64,000 bases of DNA, from positions 806,001 to 870,000 of the forward strand of contig NZ_CP058983.1 in NCBI RefSeq assembly GCF_019278465.1, given 5' to 3'. The notes beneath the pieces were generated by a model. That model saw only the letters and a program-made list of their open reading frames with translations. It was not told the DNA's origin and did not search any database. Source of the DNA: Tenacibaculum sp. AHE14PA (GTDB taxonomy: Bacteria; Bacteroidota; Bacteroidia; Flavobacteriales; Flavobacteriaceae). How positions within the stretch are numbered: the first letter of the stretch is position 1; every line of letters starts with the position of its first letter. Position numbers and translations under genes: made by a program. Positions 50,751-59,492 of this stretch are shown here, piece by piece.

Positions 50751-51512
50751 TTAGTTATCATTCCATATTTTCCAAGCTTTTTCTGCTTGCTGCTCTAACA
50801 TTTCCAATCCGTTTTTTATTACGGAACCATTCTCTTTTCCTTTTCTTAAAAAAGTTGTTTCGGATGGATTATATATTAAATCAAACAATAAATGTTCTTT
50901 TGATATAAATTGATAAGGAATATCTGGGCAATCACTAATATTAGGATGTGTTCCTAAAGGTGTACAATTAATTATTAAGTGATGAGATTTAATCATTTTC
51001 TTTGTTACATCTTGATATGCAATTTGCCTATTCCCTTGCGGATTTCTTGAAACAAATTTATATTTAATATTTAATTTCTTAAGCACATAAGCAACCGCCA
51101 TAGACGCACCACCTGTACCTAAAATTAAAGCTTTTTTATGATGATTTTTTAATAACGGTTTTAAAGACTTTTTAAATCCATAAACATCCGTATTAAAACC
51201 TTTTAACTTTCCTTTTTTAGATATTTTTATAGTGTTAACTGCGCCTACTTTTTGTGCTTTTCTATCTATTTTATCTAAATAATTAAAAACATCTAACTTA
51301 TAAGGAATCGTTACATTCATTCCTTTTAATTGTTTTTTATGTGCTTTTATTTTTAAAGGCAGTTCTTTTATTTCTTGAATATCAAAATTTACATACTCAT
51401 TACTATCAAGCCCTAACTCTTTAAATTTATTTGTAAAATATCCTTTCGAAAATGAATATGAAATGTTTTTACCCACTAAAGCATAAACATTGCTATTTTC
51501 TTTTTCTTCCAT
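50751..51512 (-). CDS. aroE: Shikimate dehydrogenase
   Basis: This NADPH enzyme reduces 3-dehydroshikimate in aromatic amino acid synthesis. The 253-aa protein shows GKNISYSFSKGYF (substrate Ser residues), the catalytic Lys in NVTIPYKLDVFNYL at about 64-77, the NADP loop LGTGGASMAVAYVLKK at about 130-145 and INCTPLG near 184. It starts 20 nt inside the upstream DUF368 gene, so the two are translationally coupled. Confidence 0.94.
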   Translation of the reverse strand: MEEKENSNVYALVGKNISYSFSKGYFTNKFKELGLDSNEYVNFDIQEIKELPLKIKAHKKQLKGMNVTIPYKLDVFNYLDKIDRKAQKVGAVNTIKISKKGKLKGFNTDVYGFKKSLKPLLKNHHKKALILGTGGASMAVAYVLKKLNIKYKFVSRNPQGNRQIAYQDVTKKMIKSHHLIINCTPLGTHPNISDCPDIPYQFISKEHLLFDLIYNPSETTFLRKGKENGSVIKNGLEMLEQQAEKAWKIWNDN

Positions 51513-52500
51513 AAAAATCTATAATTAAAATTAAGGCAATACCAAAAATGATATAGCCTATTGAAATCCACGTTTCTACTATCGAAAAATCTGGCATAAA
51601 TCGCTCGTAGTTTTCAACAACTCTATTTCCTTGTTGATCTAATAAAAAATCGTCGTTATTTACTTTGTATATTGTTTTTTTCCATGGCCATACAATACCT
51701 AAAGATCCGGTAATAAAACCTATAATAACTGCTGTTACTATTTGATTCCACCTTTTTAAAACATAGCCTAATATATGCGACATAGAAACTAACCCAAATG
51801 CAGAACCTGCTGTAAAAACACTTATAATTTTTAAATATCTAATTTTTGTTTGATCTTTTAAAACTTCAAAATCTCCCGACAAAATATTTGTAACAACACT
51901 TCCTAAAACATTTACACTATCAACCAATAGTAATACATAATTACCTAATAAAATTAGAATAAATGAACCCGAGAGACCTGGTAATGTCATTCCAGAAACA
52001 CCTATAATTCCGCATATAAAAACAAACAAAAGATTGTCATTTTCTTTTGCAGGTGTCATAAAACTAATAAATATGCCTATTGACACTCCTACTACTAAAG
52101 CTACTAAATTTTTTGGCTGCCAATCTTTAAAATCTTTTGAAATATAATAAATAGACCCTATAATCATTCCAAAAAACCACGCCCAGACATATAACTCGTA
52201 ATTTTTTAAAAAATAATCTAAAACTAAGGAAATACTAAAGTAACTAAACATGCTACCTAACATTACCGAAACTAAAAACTGTAAATTGATATACGCTGCA
52301 AAACTTTTAAATCTCCCTTTAAAAAGCAACATAAAGGCCTTGCCATTTATTCTTTGAAAAGAAAAAATAAGCTCTTTATAAAACCCCATTACAAAAGCTA
52401 CCATACCACCAGAAACTCCCGGTACTTTATTGGCACTTCCCATAATTAACCCTTTAAAAAAAAGGTTTATTTTTTGTAATAGTGTACGTTGTATATACAT
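51493..52500 (-). CDS. DUF368 membrane protein (candidate polyprenyl-phosphate transporter), copy 2
   Basis: A 335-aa polytopic membrane protein with two inverted copies of the DUF368 core: NKVPGVSGGMVAFVMGFYKE near 24-43 and TLPGLSGSFILILLGNYVLL near 169-188. DUF368 proteins (PopT) are reported to recycle undecaprenyl phosphate across the inner membrane, a step shared by peptidoglycan and O-antigen synthesis. It lies directly behind a paralogous DUF368 gene (33-nt gap) and overlaps aroE by 20 nt. Confidence 0.85.
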   Translation of the reverse strand: MYIQRTLLQKINLFFKGLIMGSANKVPGVSGGMVAFVMGFYKELIFSFQRINGKAFMLLFKGRFKSFAAYINLQFLVSVMLGSMFSYFSISLVLDYFLKNYELYVWAWFFGMIIGSIYYISKDFKDWQPKNLVALVVGVSIGIFISFMTPAKENDNLLFVFICGIIGVSGMTLPGLSGSFILILLGNYVLLLVDSVNVLGSVVTNILSGDFEVLKDQTKIRYLKIISVFTAGSAFGLVSMSHILGYVLKRWNQIVTAVIIGFITGSLGIVWPWKKTIYKVNNDDFLLDQQGNRVVENYERFMPDFSIVETWISIGYIIFGIALILIIDFYGRKRK

Positions 52501-52533
52501 TCTATGCTATTAGAGCTCTAAGATACTTATTTT

Positions 52534-53457
52534 CTATTGCTCTTTTACAGCAAGTTTTTCTAGTAGTAAGATTAATGCAAAACCGATGATGATTAATATT
52601 GATGCATACATTAATTGCGGATTTCCATCATATGCAAAAGGTGAAACTGATAACTCATTAAAAGGCACTTGCTCTCCGTGAGAATTTGTTCTAAATGTTA
52701 ATGCTTTTTTCCAAGGCCAAATTTTATTTAACGAACCTATTATAAACCCTGTTAAAACAGCTAGTGTATAATTTTTATAATTTGCAAATAAGTATTTTAA
52801 AACTCTAGAAAAAGATAACAATCCTATAATTGCTCCTGCTCCAATAGCTGCTATCGTTGTAAAATCACGATTATTTACTGCGGCTAGCACAGGTTTATAA
52901 GCTCCTAAAAGCACTAATATAAACGAACCTGAAATACCTGGCAAAATCATAGCACAAATAGCTATTGCACCTGCAAAAAACATAAAAAGAGTTGATGAAT
53001 TTTCGGATATCATCGGATTTAAAGTTGTTATATAATATGCTACAACGGCACCTACAGCAACCAAAAAAAAGGCTATAATATTCCACTTTGTAATTTGTTT
53101 TGCAATATAAATTACACTTGCTAAAACCAATCCGAAGAAAAAAGACCACAATAAAATTGGATGGCTTGTTAATAACCAAGAAATTACTTTTGCTAAAGAA
53201 ATAACGCTAATAAACATCCCAACAAATAGCGATGCTAAAAAATTACCATTTAATTGTTTCCAAGCAGCTTTTAAACCATCATTTTTTAATGTCTTAAATA
53301 GGCCTAAATTAATATTACTTATCGATCTTAACAATTCCTCGTAAATTCCTGAAATAAAAGCAATGGTTCCTCCTGAAACTCCAGGAACAACATCTGCTGC
53401 TCCCATGGCAATTCCTTTTAACATGATTACCAAGTAATCTTTTTTGGTTCTGTTCAT
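52534..53457 (-). CDS. DUF368 membrane protein (candidate polyprenyl-phosphate transporter), copy 1
   Basis: A 307-aa membrane protein of about 8-10 hydrophobic segments with the DUF368 motifs: ADVVPGVSGGTIAFISGIYE near 21-40 and MILPGISGSFILVLLGAYKP near 170-189. The family includes PopT, reported as an undecaprenyl-phosphate flippase. It shares the whole layout with the next gene (51493-52500), including the IGSLNKIWPWKK / TGSLGIVWPWKK segment, so the two arose by duplication. It starts 10 nt after the tamB stop codon. Confidence 0.85.
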   Translation of the reverse strand: MNRTKKDYLVIMLKGIAMGAADVVPGVSGGTIAFISGIYEELLRSISNINLGLFKTLKNDGLKAAWKQLNGNFLASLFVGMFISVISLAKVISWLLTSHPILLWSFFFGLVLASVIYIAKQITKWNIIAFFLVAVGAVVAYYITTLNPMISENSSTLFMFFAGAIAICAMILPGISGSFILVLLGAYKPVLAAVNNRDFTTIAAIGAGAIIGLLSFSRVLKYLFANYKNYTLAVLTGFIIGSLNKIWPWKKALTFRTNSHGEQVPFNELSVSPFAYDGNPQLMYASILIIIGFALILLLEKLAVKEQ

Positions 53458-53467
53458 ATAAATATGG

Positions 53468-56400
53468 TTATTCTTTCTCTTCTTTTGCCTTAAAGCGTAT
53501 TAATTTTTTCTTTTGGGGTTGTAAACTGTCTTTTTTTACGGTTTTTTTCTTTAAACCTAATTTTTTACCTAAATCTGATAAATTATTAAAGTTTACTTGA
53601 TATGAAAGACCAATACCTTGTGTATAGCCTTCTTCTTCTGTAGAATATTGCACTTCGTTTTGTCGGTTAAAAACAGTTCCTCTTAAATTACCTTCTTCAT
53701 TTAATAAAACTTCCACCTTTACCTCACCTACAACACTTGTTTGTGTATTTGCTCCCACCGGAACCCCTACTTTACCATTAACAAGAACACGATCGCTTAA
53801 TTGCGTTGAGATAGATACATCTACCTGATCATCTGATCGCAAACTATTAACATCACCTCTATCTCCTTGGGTATAACCTAATCCTAATTGAAACTTATTT
53901 CCTTTACTATTTAACATATCTGTTAAAATACTTGAGGCTATTTCTGATGCCGTACCTGTTAATCCTGATGCTGCGCTATTACCTATCGTTTCTTCATTAT
54001 AAAAAGTACCAAAGGCTAACAAAAATGTAAAGTGTTGCATTTTTGTATTTAAATCATTTCCGTTTAAAATAAATTCTAACTCTGATGCTACTGTTGAATT
54101 TGCGTTCGGAATTTTAATATCAAACTCTTGCTTTGAACTAAATAAACCTCCTGTTATTTTAGTATATAAATCAATAGGTATTTTTCGATTCGAGTTAATA
54201 TTATCTAACAATTGTGACGGATTTGCTTTGGTCTTATAAATTGCAGTTAAATCTAACTCTGCATCATACGGACTTCCGTTCCAAGCAATCGTTCCTCCCT
54301 TTTGAACCGTAAAAGGTTTTGTTATTCCGGCATATTTAAAATTATATAATCCTTTATCTATTTCAAAGTCTCCATACATTTTAAATTTACCAAGCGTATT
54401 AATATCAATTCTTAAATTTCCTTCTCCACTCCCTTTTAACTCACTTCCAGAAACTTTATCTATCACTACCTGAGCAATAGCATCTTTGGTTACTGCTAGA
54501 TTTATTTTTAAATCGAGTCCTTTTATATCCTTTATTGTCTTATTTATATTTTCATCTTCGGGCTTACCTGTTTTAAAACGGATTAACCTATAATTATCTA
54601 TTGTTTTTACGTTGTTTAAAGGAATTACAAACACAGTTCCTTTGTTTGTTTTACCTTCTACAATAATATCTAAATTACTAGTAAGTCCTCTAATTTCTGC
54701 ACTTCCATCTAAAAATCCTGTACCGTAATAAGAAGACTCCTCAGTTTCTGAGGTATCTAATATTAATAAATTTCGAGTTTTTATATCTAGTTTTAAATAC
54801 CAATCTTTAAAATTTTGATGCGCAATATATCCTGATAAAGTTCCTTTCGTCTTGTGTTTTGTATCTTCTAATAAGAAATTATTTAGTGTAAACTGCTGCT
54901 TATCTAAAGTAATGCTTGTTTTACCTTTAAAGTCGAAATCGATATTTAAATACGGAAAAGTTAAACCAGCATCTTTAAATTTTAATACTCCCTGAAAATC
55001 AGGGTTATTTAAAAACCCTTTGGCTGTAAAATCTCCAGTAACTTTTCCTCGTAACTTACTTAAAACTTCTTTTCCTAAAGGACTAAAAGCAGCTAATTCG
55101 TATTCTTTTAAAGACACATCCAAATCAATTGTTGATCTCTTTTTTGATAAATCAATCTCCCCTTTTGCCGAAATATTCTTAGCATTTTCACTAACTAAAG
55201 AAAGATTTACGTTGTATTTTTCGTAAGAATTGTTTCCAGTAACATCTAGCGCTAAATCACCTTGCGAAAACTCATTTATTTTAAAATTATCTATGGTTAA
55301 ATTTCCTTTTGGTGCTATTTTATCTCCTTCTTGCTTAAAATCTATAACTCCGCTTAAATCACCATCTAAACGCAAACTATCAACCAAGGGCAAAAAACTC
55401 CCTAATTTAACCTTATCAAAAGTAGCTTCTAAATCTTTATATGTACTGTCTCTAACAACTCCCTTAAATTCAATTTTTTGTGCTGCGGATTGAAATATAA
55501 ATGGACTAATCTTAAAGTTATTCTTCTTTAAATCGAACGCTACTTTATGATTTCTATCTTCTTTTTCATTTATAACCCAATCAAATCCTTTGTAATTAAG
55601 AGTAGATTTTTGAATTCCCACAACCGATTTTTGCAATTCATTAATGGTATAATAAAAATCTAAATTGAAACTTTCAGAATACTCCTTGCCACCTTTAAAA
55701 ACAGATTTAAAATACAAAGTATCATTTTCTGTTCTGTTTAAAAGATTCAGTTTTTCTATATTATAATGTTTTGTGTTAATTTTACTTGCCGTTAACTGCG
55801 TATTATATAATGGATTTTTATTATCCATTCTTAACACTATATTTTCTATAACATTCTTATAAACATCAACTTCGGGTGAAGTAAAAATTAGTTTTAATGC
55901 ATTCTTATCTGAATTTATTTTTCCTTTTAACCTTGTGTTTTTACCTATAGATATGTTTGGTAAAAAGATATCTATAATTTGATTATAAATAGTAAAATCG
56001 AAATCTAAAAACTGATTTGGTGCTACTTTATTAGGTTGGTAATTTGTATAAACACTTCCCAAAGCATTTTGAGTTATCGGAATTAGTTCTTCAAACGTAA
56101 ATTTCCCTTTTAATGCTCCTCTTACAATATCTTCAGAGTTTACCTCTATTGTTTTGATACTGTCTTTTACCGATGAGTTTATTTCGAATATTTTAAAAGG
56201 ATATTGTTGTTTTTGATTTGTATAAATTAAGTTTTCGAAAGTTGCTTTTCCTACAATATCATCAAAAGTATTTCCTGATATATTTAAATTGATAATACCC
56301 TTTAACTCAGAAATACTATCTCGAGTAAATAAATTTGTTCTTTTTAGATCTATCTTATCAATATTCGCAATAAAATCAAACTTATTTATTTCTGATGAAA

Positions 56401-57886
56401 AATCCGCTAATCCTTCAAATCTCAAATTAAAATTATCATCTTTAGAACTTAGCAAACCATCAAATTTCTTGTTCTGAAATTGTCCGTTAACGTTTAAGTT
56501 TTTGTAATTATAATCATTAAATTCTAGGCTACTAACTTTACCTATAATAATAGTATTTATATTATTTACATTAAAACCACTTCCATTAACATCTGCCTTT
56601 AATGATACTTTTCCTAATACAGCATCATTTGCAAAAACTCCTAAATCTAAATTTTTAAATTCTACTTCACCAATATAAGTAGCGTCTTCAATTTTATCTA
56701 TATTGGTTAACTGAAGGTCAGAAGTTATCGATCCTATTTCTGAATTTACAGAAAGTGTCGCATCCATTTGTTCGGGCGTAATTCTAATAAGCCCCTTTAA
56801 TTTAAAGTCGCCTAATCTTTCAAATTCTGGCGGTAAGGATTTACCTAATAAGTTAGGCAATACATTTTTTAATTGAGAATAATTTGCTGTAACATTGTCT
56901 AAATCTGCATCAAAAACAAATCCTCTACTTGTTTTAACTGCATTAACAAAACCCATGTCTCCAATAACTTTCATTCCGTTTTTAGAATAAAGTCTAATAT
57001 TGTTCGCACTAAAGTTATTTAATACACCATTAATATTTCCTTGAAAATATAAAATATCATTACCGTTTAACTCGTCATATAATTTATTTAAATCTTTAAC
57101 AGCAAGAGCACTTTTAACAAAATTTGCTTTAATTTTTACTTTATCATTAAAGTTAACAAAATCTTTACGGTCGTAGGTAAATTTTATGTCTCCTTGTATT
57201 TTTGAATTATGGCTAGTTTTTAATACTGTTTTATCTAAATTCATATACGATCTTGTGTATATAAAATCAGTTGTTAAGTTAGATACCTTAATGCCTCTAT
57301 TTTCTGTAAAACTCATTCCCCTCATATTCAAAGAAATGTCAGGCCCAATAATAGAAAAATCTAATATGTTTCCGTAAGCGTTATAAGCGGCAAATTTAAG
57401 TGGATTTCTTTCGTTTTCATCTAGTAGTTTAAACGTTAAGTTCTCTAAAGTAATTTTATTACTTTTTAATACAAAAGGATTAGATAAGCTATCTTTAGGT
57501 TTACCATCATCAAAACTGTCGATAAAGATAGACATGTTATCGTCGTCTTCTCCTTTGTATTTTTTCATATTAAAATAAGCACCACTTAAAGAAGCTTCGC
57601 CTAAATCAACATTATTCTCTACTATTCGTTTAACATTTTGTAGAGAAGTGCTTAAATTTTCAACAAAAATTAGGGTGTCTTTATGATGGTCTCTAATTTC
57701 AATTCCTTTTAGCTGAACACTCCCCAACCATGATAAATCTACCTTCTTAACAACAATATTAGTATTGTACTCTTTGTTAAGCCAGTTCGTTGCTTGTTTC
57801 GCTAGTTCGCTTTGAACAATTGGTAGTGATAATAAAATAATAAGCAAGACTAATAAAAGCACAAAGTACTTTAAAAATCTCCACAA
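53468..57886 (-). CDS. TamB-family translocation/assembly protein
   Basis: A 1472-aa AsmA/TamB-like protein with an N-terminal membrane anchor (FVLLLVLLIILLSLPIV, about 8-24). A very long, repeated beta-strand region forms the family's hydrophobic groove, and the C-terminal DUF490-type block contains GGTIAWNGSPYDAELDLTAI, YTQGDRGDVNSL and LSDRVLVNGKVGVPVG. Such proteins span the periplasm and are linked to phospholipid transport to the outer membrane. The start codon is TTG at 57886, as no in-frame ATG precedes the anchor. Two DUF368 genes follow it. Confidence 0.88.
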   Translation of the reverse strand: MWRFLKYFVLLLVLLIILLSLPIVQSELAKQATNWLNKEYNTNIVVKKVDLSWLGSVQLKGIEIRDHHKDTLIFVENLSTSLQNVKRIVENNVDLGEASLSGAYFNMKKYKGEDDDNMSIFIDSFDDGKPKDSLSNPFVLKSNKITLENLTFKLLDENERNPLKFAAYNAYGNILDFSIIGPDISLNMRGMSFTENRGIKVSNLTTDFIYTRSYMNLDKTVLKTSHNSKIQGDIKFTYDRKDFVNFNDKVKIKANFVKSALAVKDLNKLYDELNGNDILYFQGNINGVLNNFSANNIRLYSKNGMKVIGDMGFVNAVKTSRGFVFDADLDNVTANYSQLKNVLPNLLGKSLPPEFERLGDFKLKGLIRITPEQMDATLSVNSEIGSITSDLQLTNIDKIEDATYIGEVEFKNLDLGVFANDAVLGKVSLKADVNGSGFNVNNINTIIIGKVSSLEFNDYNYKNLNVNGQFQNKKFDGLLSSKDDNFNLRFEGLADFSSEINKFDFIANIDKIDLKRTNLFTRDSISELKGIINLNISGNTFDDIVGKATFENLIYTNQKQQYPFKIFEINSSVKDSIKTIEVNSEDIVRGALKGKFTFEELIPITQNALGSVYTNYQPNKVAPNQFLDFDFTIYNQIIDIFLPNISIGKNTRLKGKINSDKNALKLIFTSPEVDVYKNVIENIVLRMDNKNPLYNTQLTASKINTKHYNIEKLNLLNRTENDTLYFKSVFKGGKEYSESFNLDFYYTINELQKSVVGIQKSTLNYKGFDWVINEKEDRNHKVAFDLKKNNFKISPFIFQSAAQKIEFKGVVRDSTYKDLEATFDKVKLGSFLPLVDSLRLDGDLSGVIDFKQEGDKIAPKGNLTIDNFKINEFSQGDLALDVTGNNSYEKYNVNLSLVSENAKNISAKGEIDLSKKRSTIDLDVSLKEYELAAFSPLGKEVLSKLRGKVTGDFTAKGFLNNPDFQGVLKFKDAGLTFPYLNIDFDFKGKTSITLDKQQFTLNNFLLEDTKHKTKGTLSGYIAHQNFKDWYLKLDIKTRNLLILDTSETEESSYYGTGFLDGSAEIRGLTSNLDIIVEGKTNKGTVFVIPLNNVKTIDNYRLIRFKTGKPEDENINKTIKDIKGLDLKINLAVTKDAIAQVVIDKVSGSELKGSGEGNLRIDINTLGKFKMYGDFEIDKGLYNFKYAGITKPFTVQKGGTIAWNGSPYDAELDLTAIYKTKANPSQLLDNINSNRKIPIDLYTKITGGLFSSKQEFDIKIPNANSTVASELEFILNGNDLNTKMQHFTFLLAFGTFYNEETIGNSAASGLTGTASEIASSILTDMLNSKGNKFQLGLGYTQGDRGDVNSLRSDDQVDVSISTQLSDRVLVNGKVGVPVGANTQTSVVGEVKVEVLLNEEGNLRGTVFNRQNEVQYSTEEEGYTQGIGLSYQVNFNNLSDLGKKLGLKKKTVKKDSLQPQKKKLIRFKAKEEKE

Positions 57887-57932
57887 TATTTCGCCTACTT
57901 TTTTAATGAGAATGTTATTTATAAATGACTAA

Positions 57933-57940
57933 CAAATGTA
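57933..57940 (-). promoter_or_regulatory. Candidate tamB operon -7 box
   Basis: The minus strand reads TACATTTG, fitting TAnnTTTG, giving a leader of about 40 nt before the TTG start of tamB. Confidence 0.45.
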
Positions 57941-58013
57941 CTCAGCTAACTGCAAAAATGTTGCCTTATTTTAAAGAAATATTAATTTTAACGAAATTCT
58001 AACGCAATATCGA

Positions 58014-58021
58014 TATTTTTG
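58014..58021 (+). promoter_or_regulatory. Candidate tsaD -7 box
   Basis: TATTTTTG fits TAnnTTTG, 19 nt before the TTG start of tsaD. No good -33 element is seen. Confidence 0.45.
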
Positions 58022-58040
58022 CATTTTAATACAACATACA

Positions 58041-59069
58041 TTGAGTACAAAAAACAGCTATATCTTAGGTATTGAAAGCTCTTGTGACGACACAAGTGCT
58101 TCAGTAATTTATAACGGAAAAGTAATAAGTAATGTGGTTGCCAATCAGGAAATACATGCTAAATATGGCGGTGTTGTTCCCGAACTTGCATCAAGAGCGC
58201 ATCAGCAAAATATTGTTCCGGTAGTACAACAAGCTATCGAACAAGCTAATATTACCAAACACGATTTAAATGCTATTGCTTTTACACGTGGTCCTGGCTT
58301 AATGGGATCGTTATTGGTAGGTACTTCATTTGCTAAATCCTTTGCCTTAGGTTTAAATATTCCGCTAATAGATATAAACCATATGCAGGCGCATATTTTG
58401 GCTCATTTTATTAAAGATGAGGGTAGTAAAATACCGCCTTTTCCTTTTGTGTGCTTAACCATAAGTGGCGGACATACCCAGATTGTAAAAATCACCAATC
58501 ATTTTGAGATGGAAATTTTAGGTGAAACTATTGATGATGCTGTGGGGGAAGCTTTTGATAAATCAGCAAAAATACTAGGCTTACCTTATCCTGGTGGTCC
58601 TTTAATTGACAAATATGCGCAATTAGGAAATCCGAAAGTATATCAATTTACAAAGCCTAAAGTGGGCGATTTACAATTTAGTTTTAGCGGATTAAAAACA
58701 GGGATTTTACGTTTTATTCAGAAAAATGTAAAAGAGAATCCTAATTTTATTGCAGAAAACTTACACGATATCTGTGCGTCAATTCAACATACAATTGTTG
58801 AAATATTAATGGATAAATTAAAAAACACCGTTAAACAAACCGATATTAAACACATTGCTATTGCTGGTGGAGTTTCTGCTAATTCAGAAATCAGAAAACG
58901 TTTAGAGCTTGCCGAAAAACATTGGGGATGGACAACCTACATTCCAAAATTTGAATACACTACCGATAATGCTGCCATGATTGCCATTGCCGGTTATTTA
59001 AAATATTTAAACAACGATTTTTCTGATATTTCGGTTACCGCCAAAGCACGATTAAAAGTTACCGAATAA
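58041..59069 (+). CDS. tsaD: tRNA N6-adenosine threonylcarbamoyltransferase
   Basis: TsaD transfers the threonylcarbamoyl group to A37 of tRNAs that read ANN codons, with TsaB and TsaE. The 342-aa ASKHA-fold protein has GIESSCDDTSASVI at about 10-23, the metal ligands His114 and His118 in NHMQAHILAHF, ISGGHTQIV, and the late metal Asp in TTDNAAMIA. The start codon is TTG at 58041; no ATG lies in frame between the -7 box and the conserved N-terminus. It is divergent from tamB, which also starts with TTG. Confidence 0.96.
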   Translation: MSTKNSYILGIESSCDDTSASVIYNGKVISNVVANQEIHAKYGGVVPELASRAHQQNIVPVVQQAIEQANITKHDLNAIAFTRGPGLMGSLLVGTSFAKSFALGLNIPLIDINHMQAHILAHFIKDEGSKIPPFPFVCLTISGGHTQIVKITNHFEMEILGETIDDAVGEAFDKSAKILGLPYPGGPLIDKYAQLGNPKVYQFTKPKVGDLQFSFSGLKTGILRFIQKNVKENPNFIAENLHDICASIQHTIVEILMDKLKNTVKQTDIKHIAIAGGVSANSEIRKRLELAEKHWGWTTYIPKFEYTTDNAAMIAIAGYLKYLNNDFSDISVTAKARLKVTE

Positions 59070-59096
59070 CTATTTTAATATCTTATTTATTTATAC

Positions 59097-59132
59097 AAAA
59101 CACCGTTAAAATTATTTAACGGTGTTTTTTGT
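59097..59132 (+). terminator. Terminator of tsaD
   Basis: AAAACACCGTTAAA, a 4-nt loop and TTTAACGGTGTTTTTTG form a perfect stem with a T tract, 28 nt past the stop codon. Confidence 0.9.
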
Positions 59133-59156
59133 TTAAGAGCTTGTTTAAAAAGAAAC

Positions 59157-59284
59157 TGTCAGTTCGAGTGATTTTTTTCCTTCAAAAAATTGTATCGAGA
59201 ACTTTTTTAACATCAAAATAAAACGATTCAAATTCTCGATACAATTATAATTCCTTTTAGTCATTAAAATCACTCGAATTGACA
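59157..59284. repeat. Long inverted repeat, family C
   Basis: The ends TGTCAGTTCGAGTGATTTT and AAAATCACTCGAATTGACA are complementary, and inner arms AATTGTATCGAGAA / TTCTCGATACAATT pair as well, giving a 128-nt imperfect hairpin. A partial copy sits inside the family E repeat at 17981-18026. Confidence 0.8.
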
Positions 59285-59398
59285 AAATTGTAGCAAATCA
59301 GGATGAGAAACTGAAATAAATTCAGTTTAACGGATTCAATTGACTATTTCCTTTCTATAAAAATTTAAACTCTAAATATAAAATTTAGTACAAATTTC

Positions 59399-59480
59399 TA
59401 GCCCCGATTGCAGCATTTGTTTGAGCTCTTTATTTAATTTTTCTTCAAAAAAAGCGAGTGCGGAAAGCGGGAAATTGCTT
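59399..59480. repeat. Repeat family E
   Basis: TAGCCCCGATTGCAGCATTT, TGTTTGAGCTC and AAAAAAAGCGAGTGCGGAAAG ... GGGAAATTGCTT match the outer parts of 17940-18067. Both copies lie just downstream of a minus-strand stop codon (ABC-F here, SDR there). Confidence 0.7.
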
Positions 59481-59492
59481 CAAAAAATAATT

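Larger units (their letters stand above)
59070..59492. other. 423-bp gap with terminator and repeats
   Basis: Between the convergent tsaD and ABC-F genes lie a terminator (59097-59132), a long family C inverted repeat (59157-59284), about 110 nt of unremarkable AT-rich DNA, and a family E repeat (59399-59480). No gene is evident. Confidence 0.85.

Noticed and set aside
52508-52519. TTAGAGCTCTAA palindrome between the DUF368 genes
   Set aside because: It has no loop or T tract and is only 12 nt long; it may be chance.
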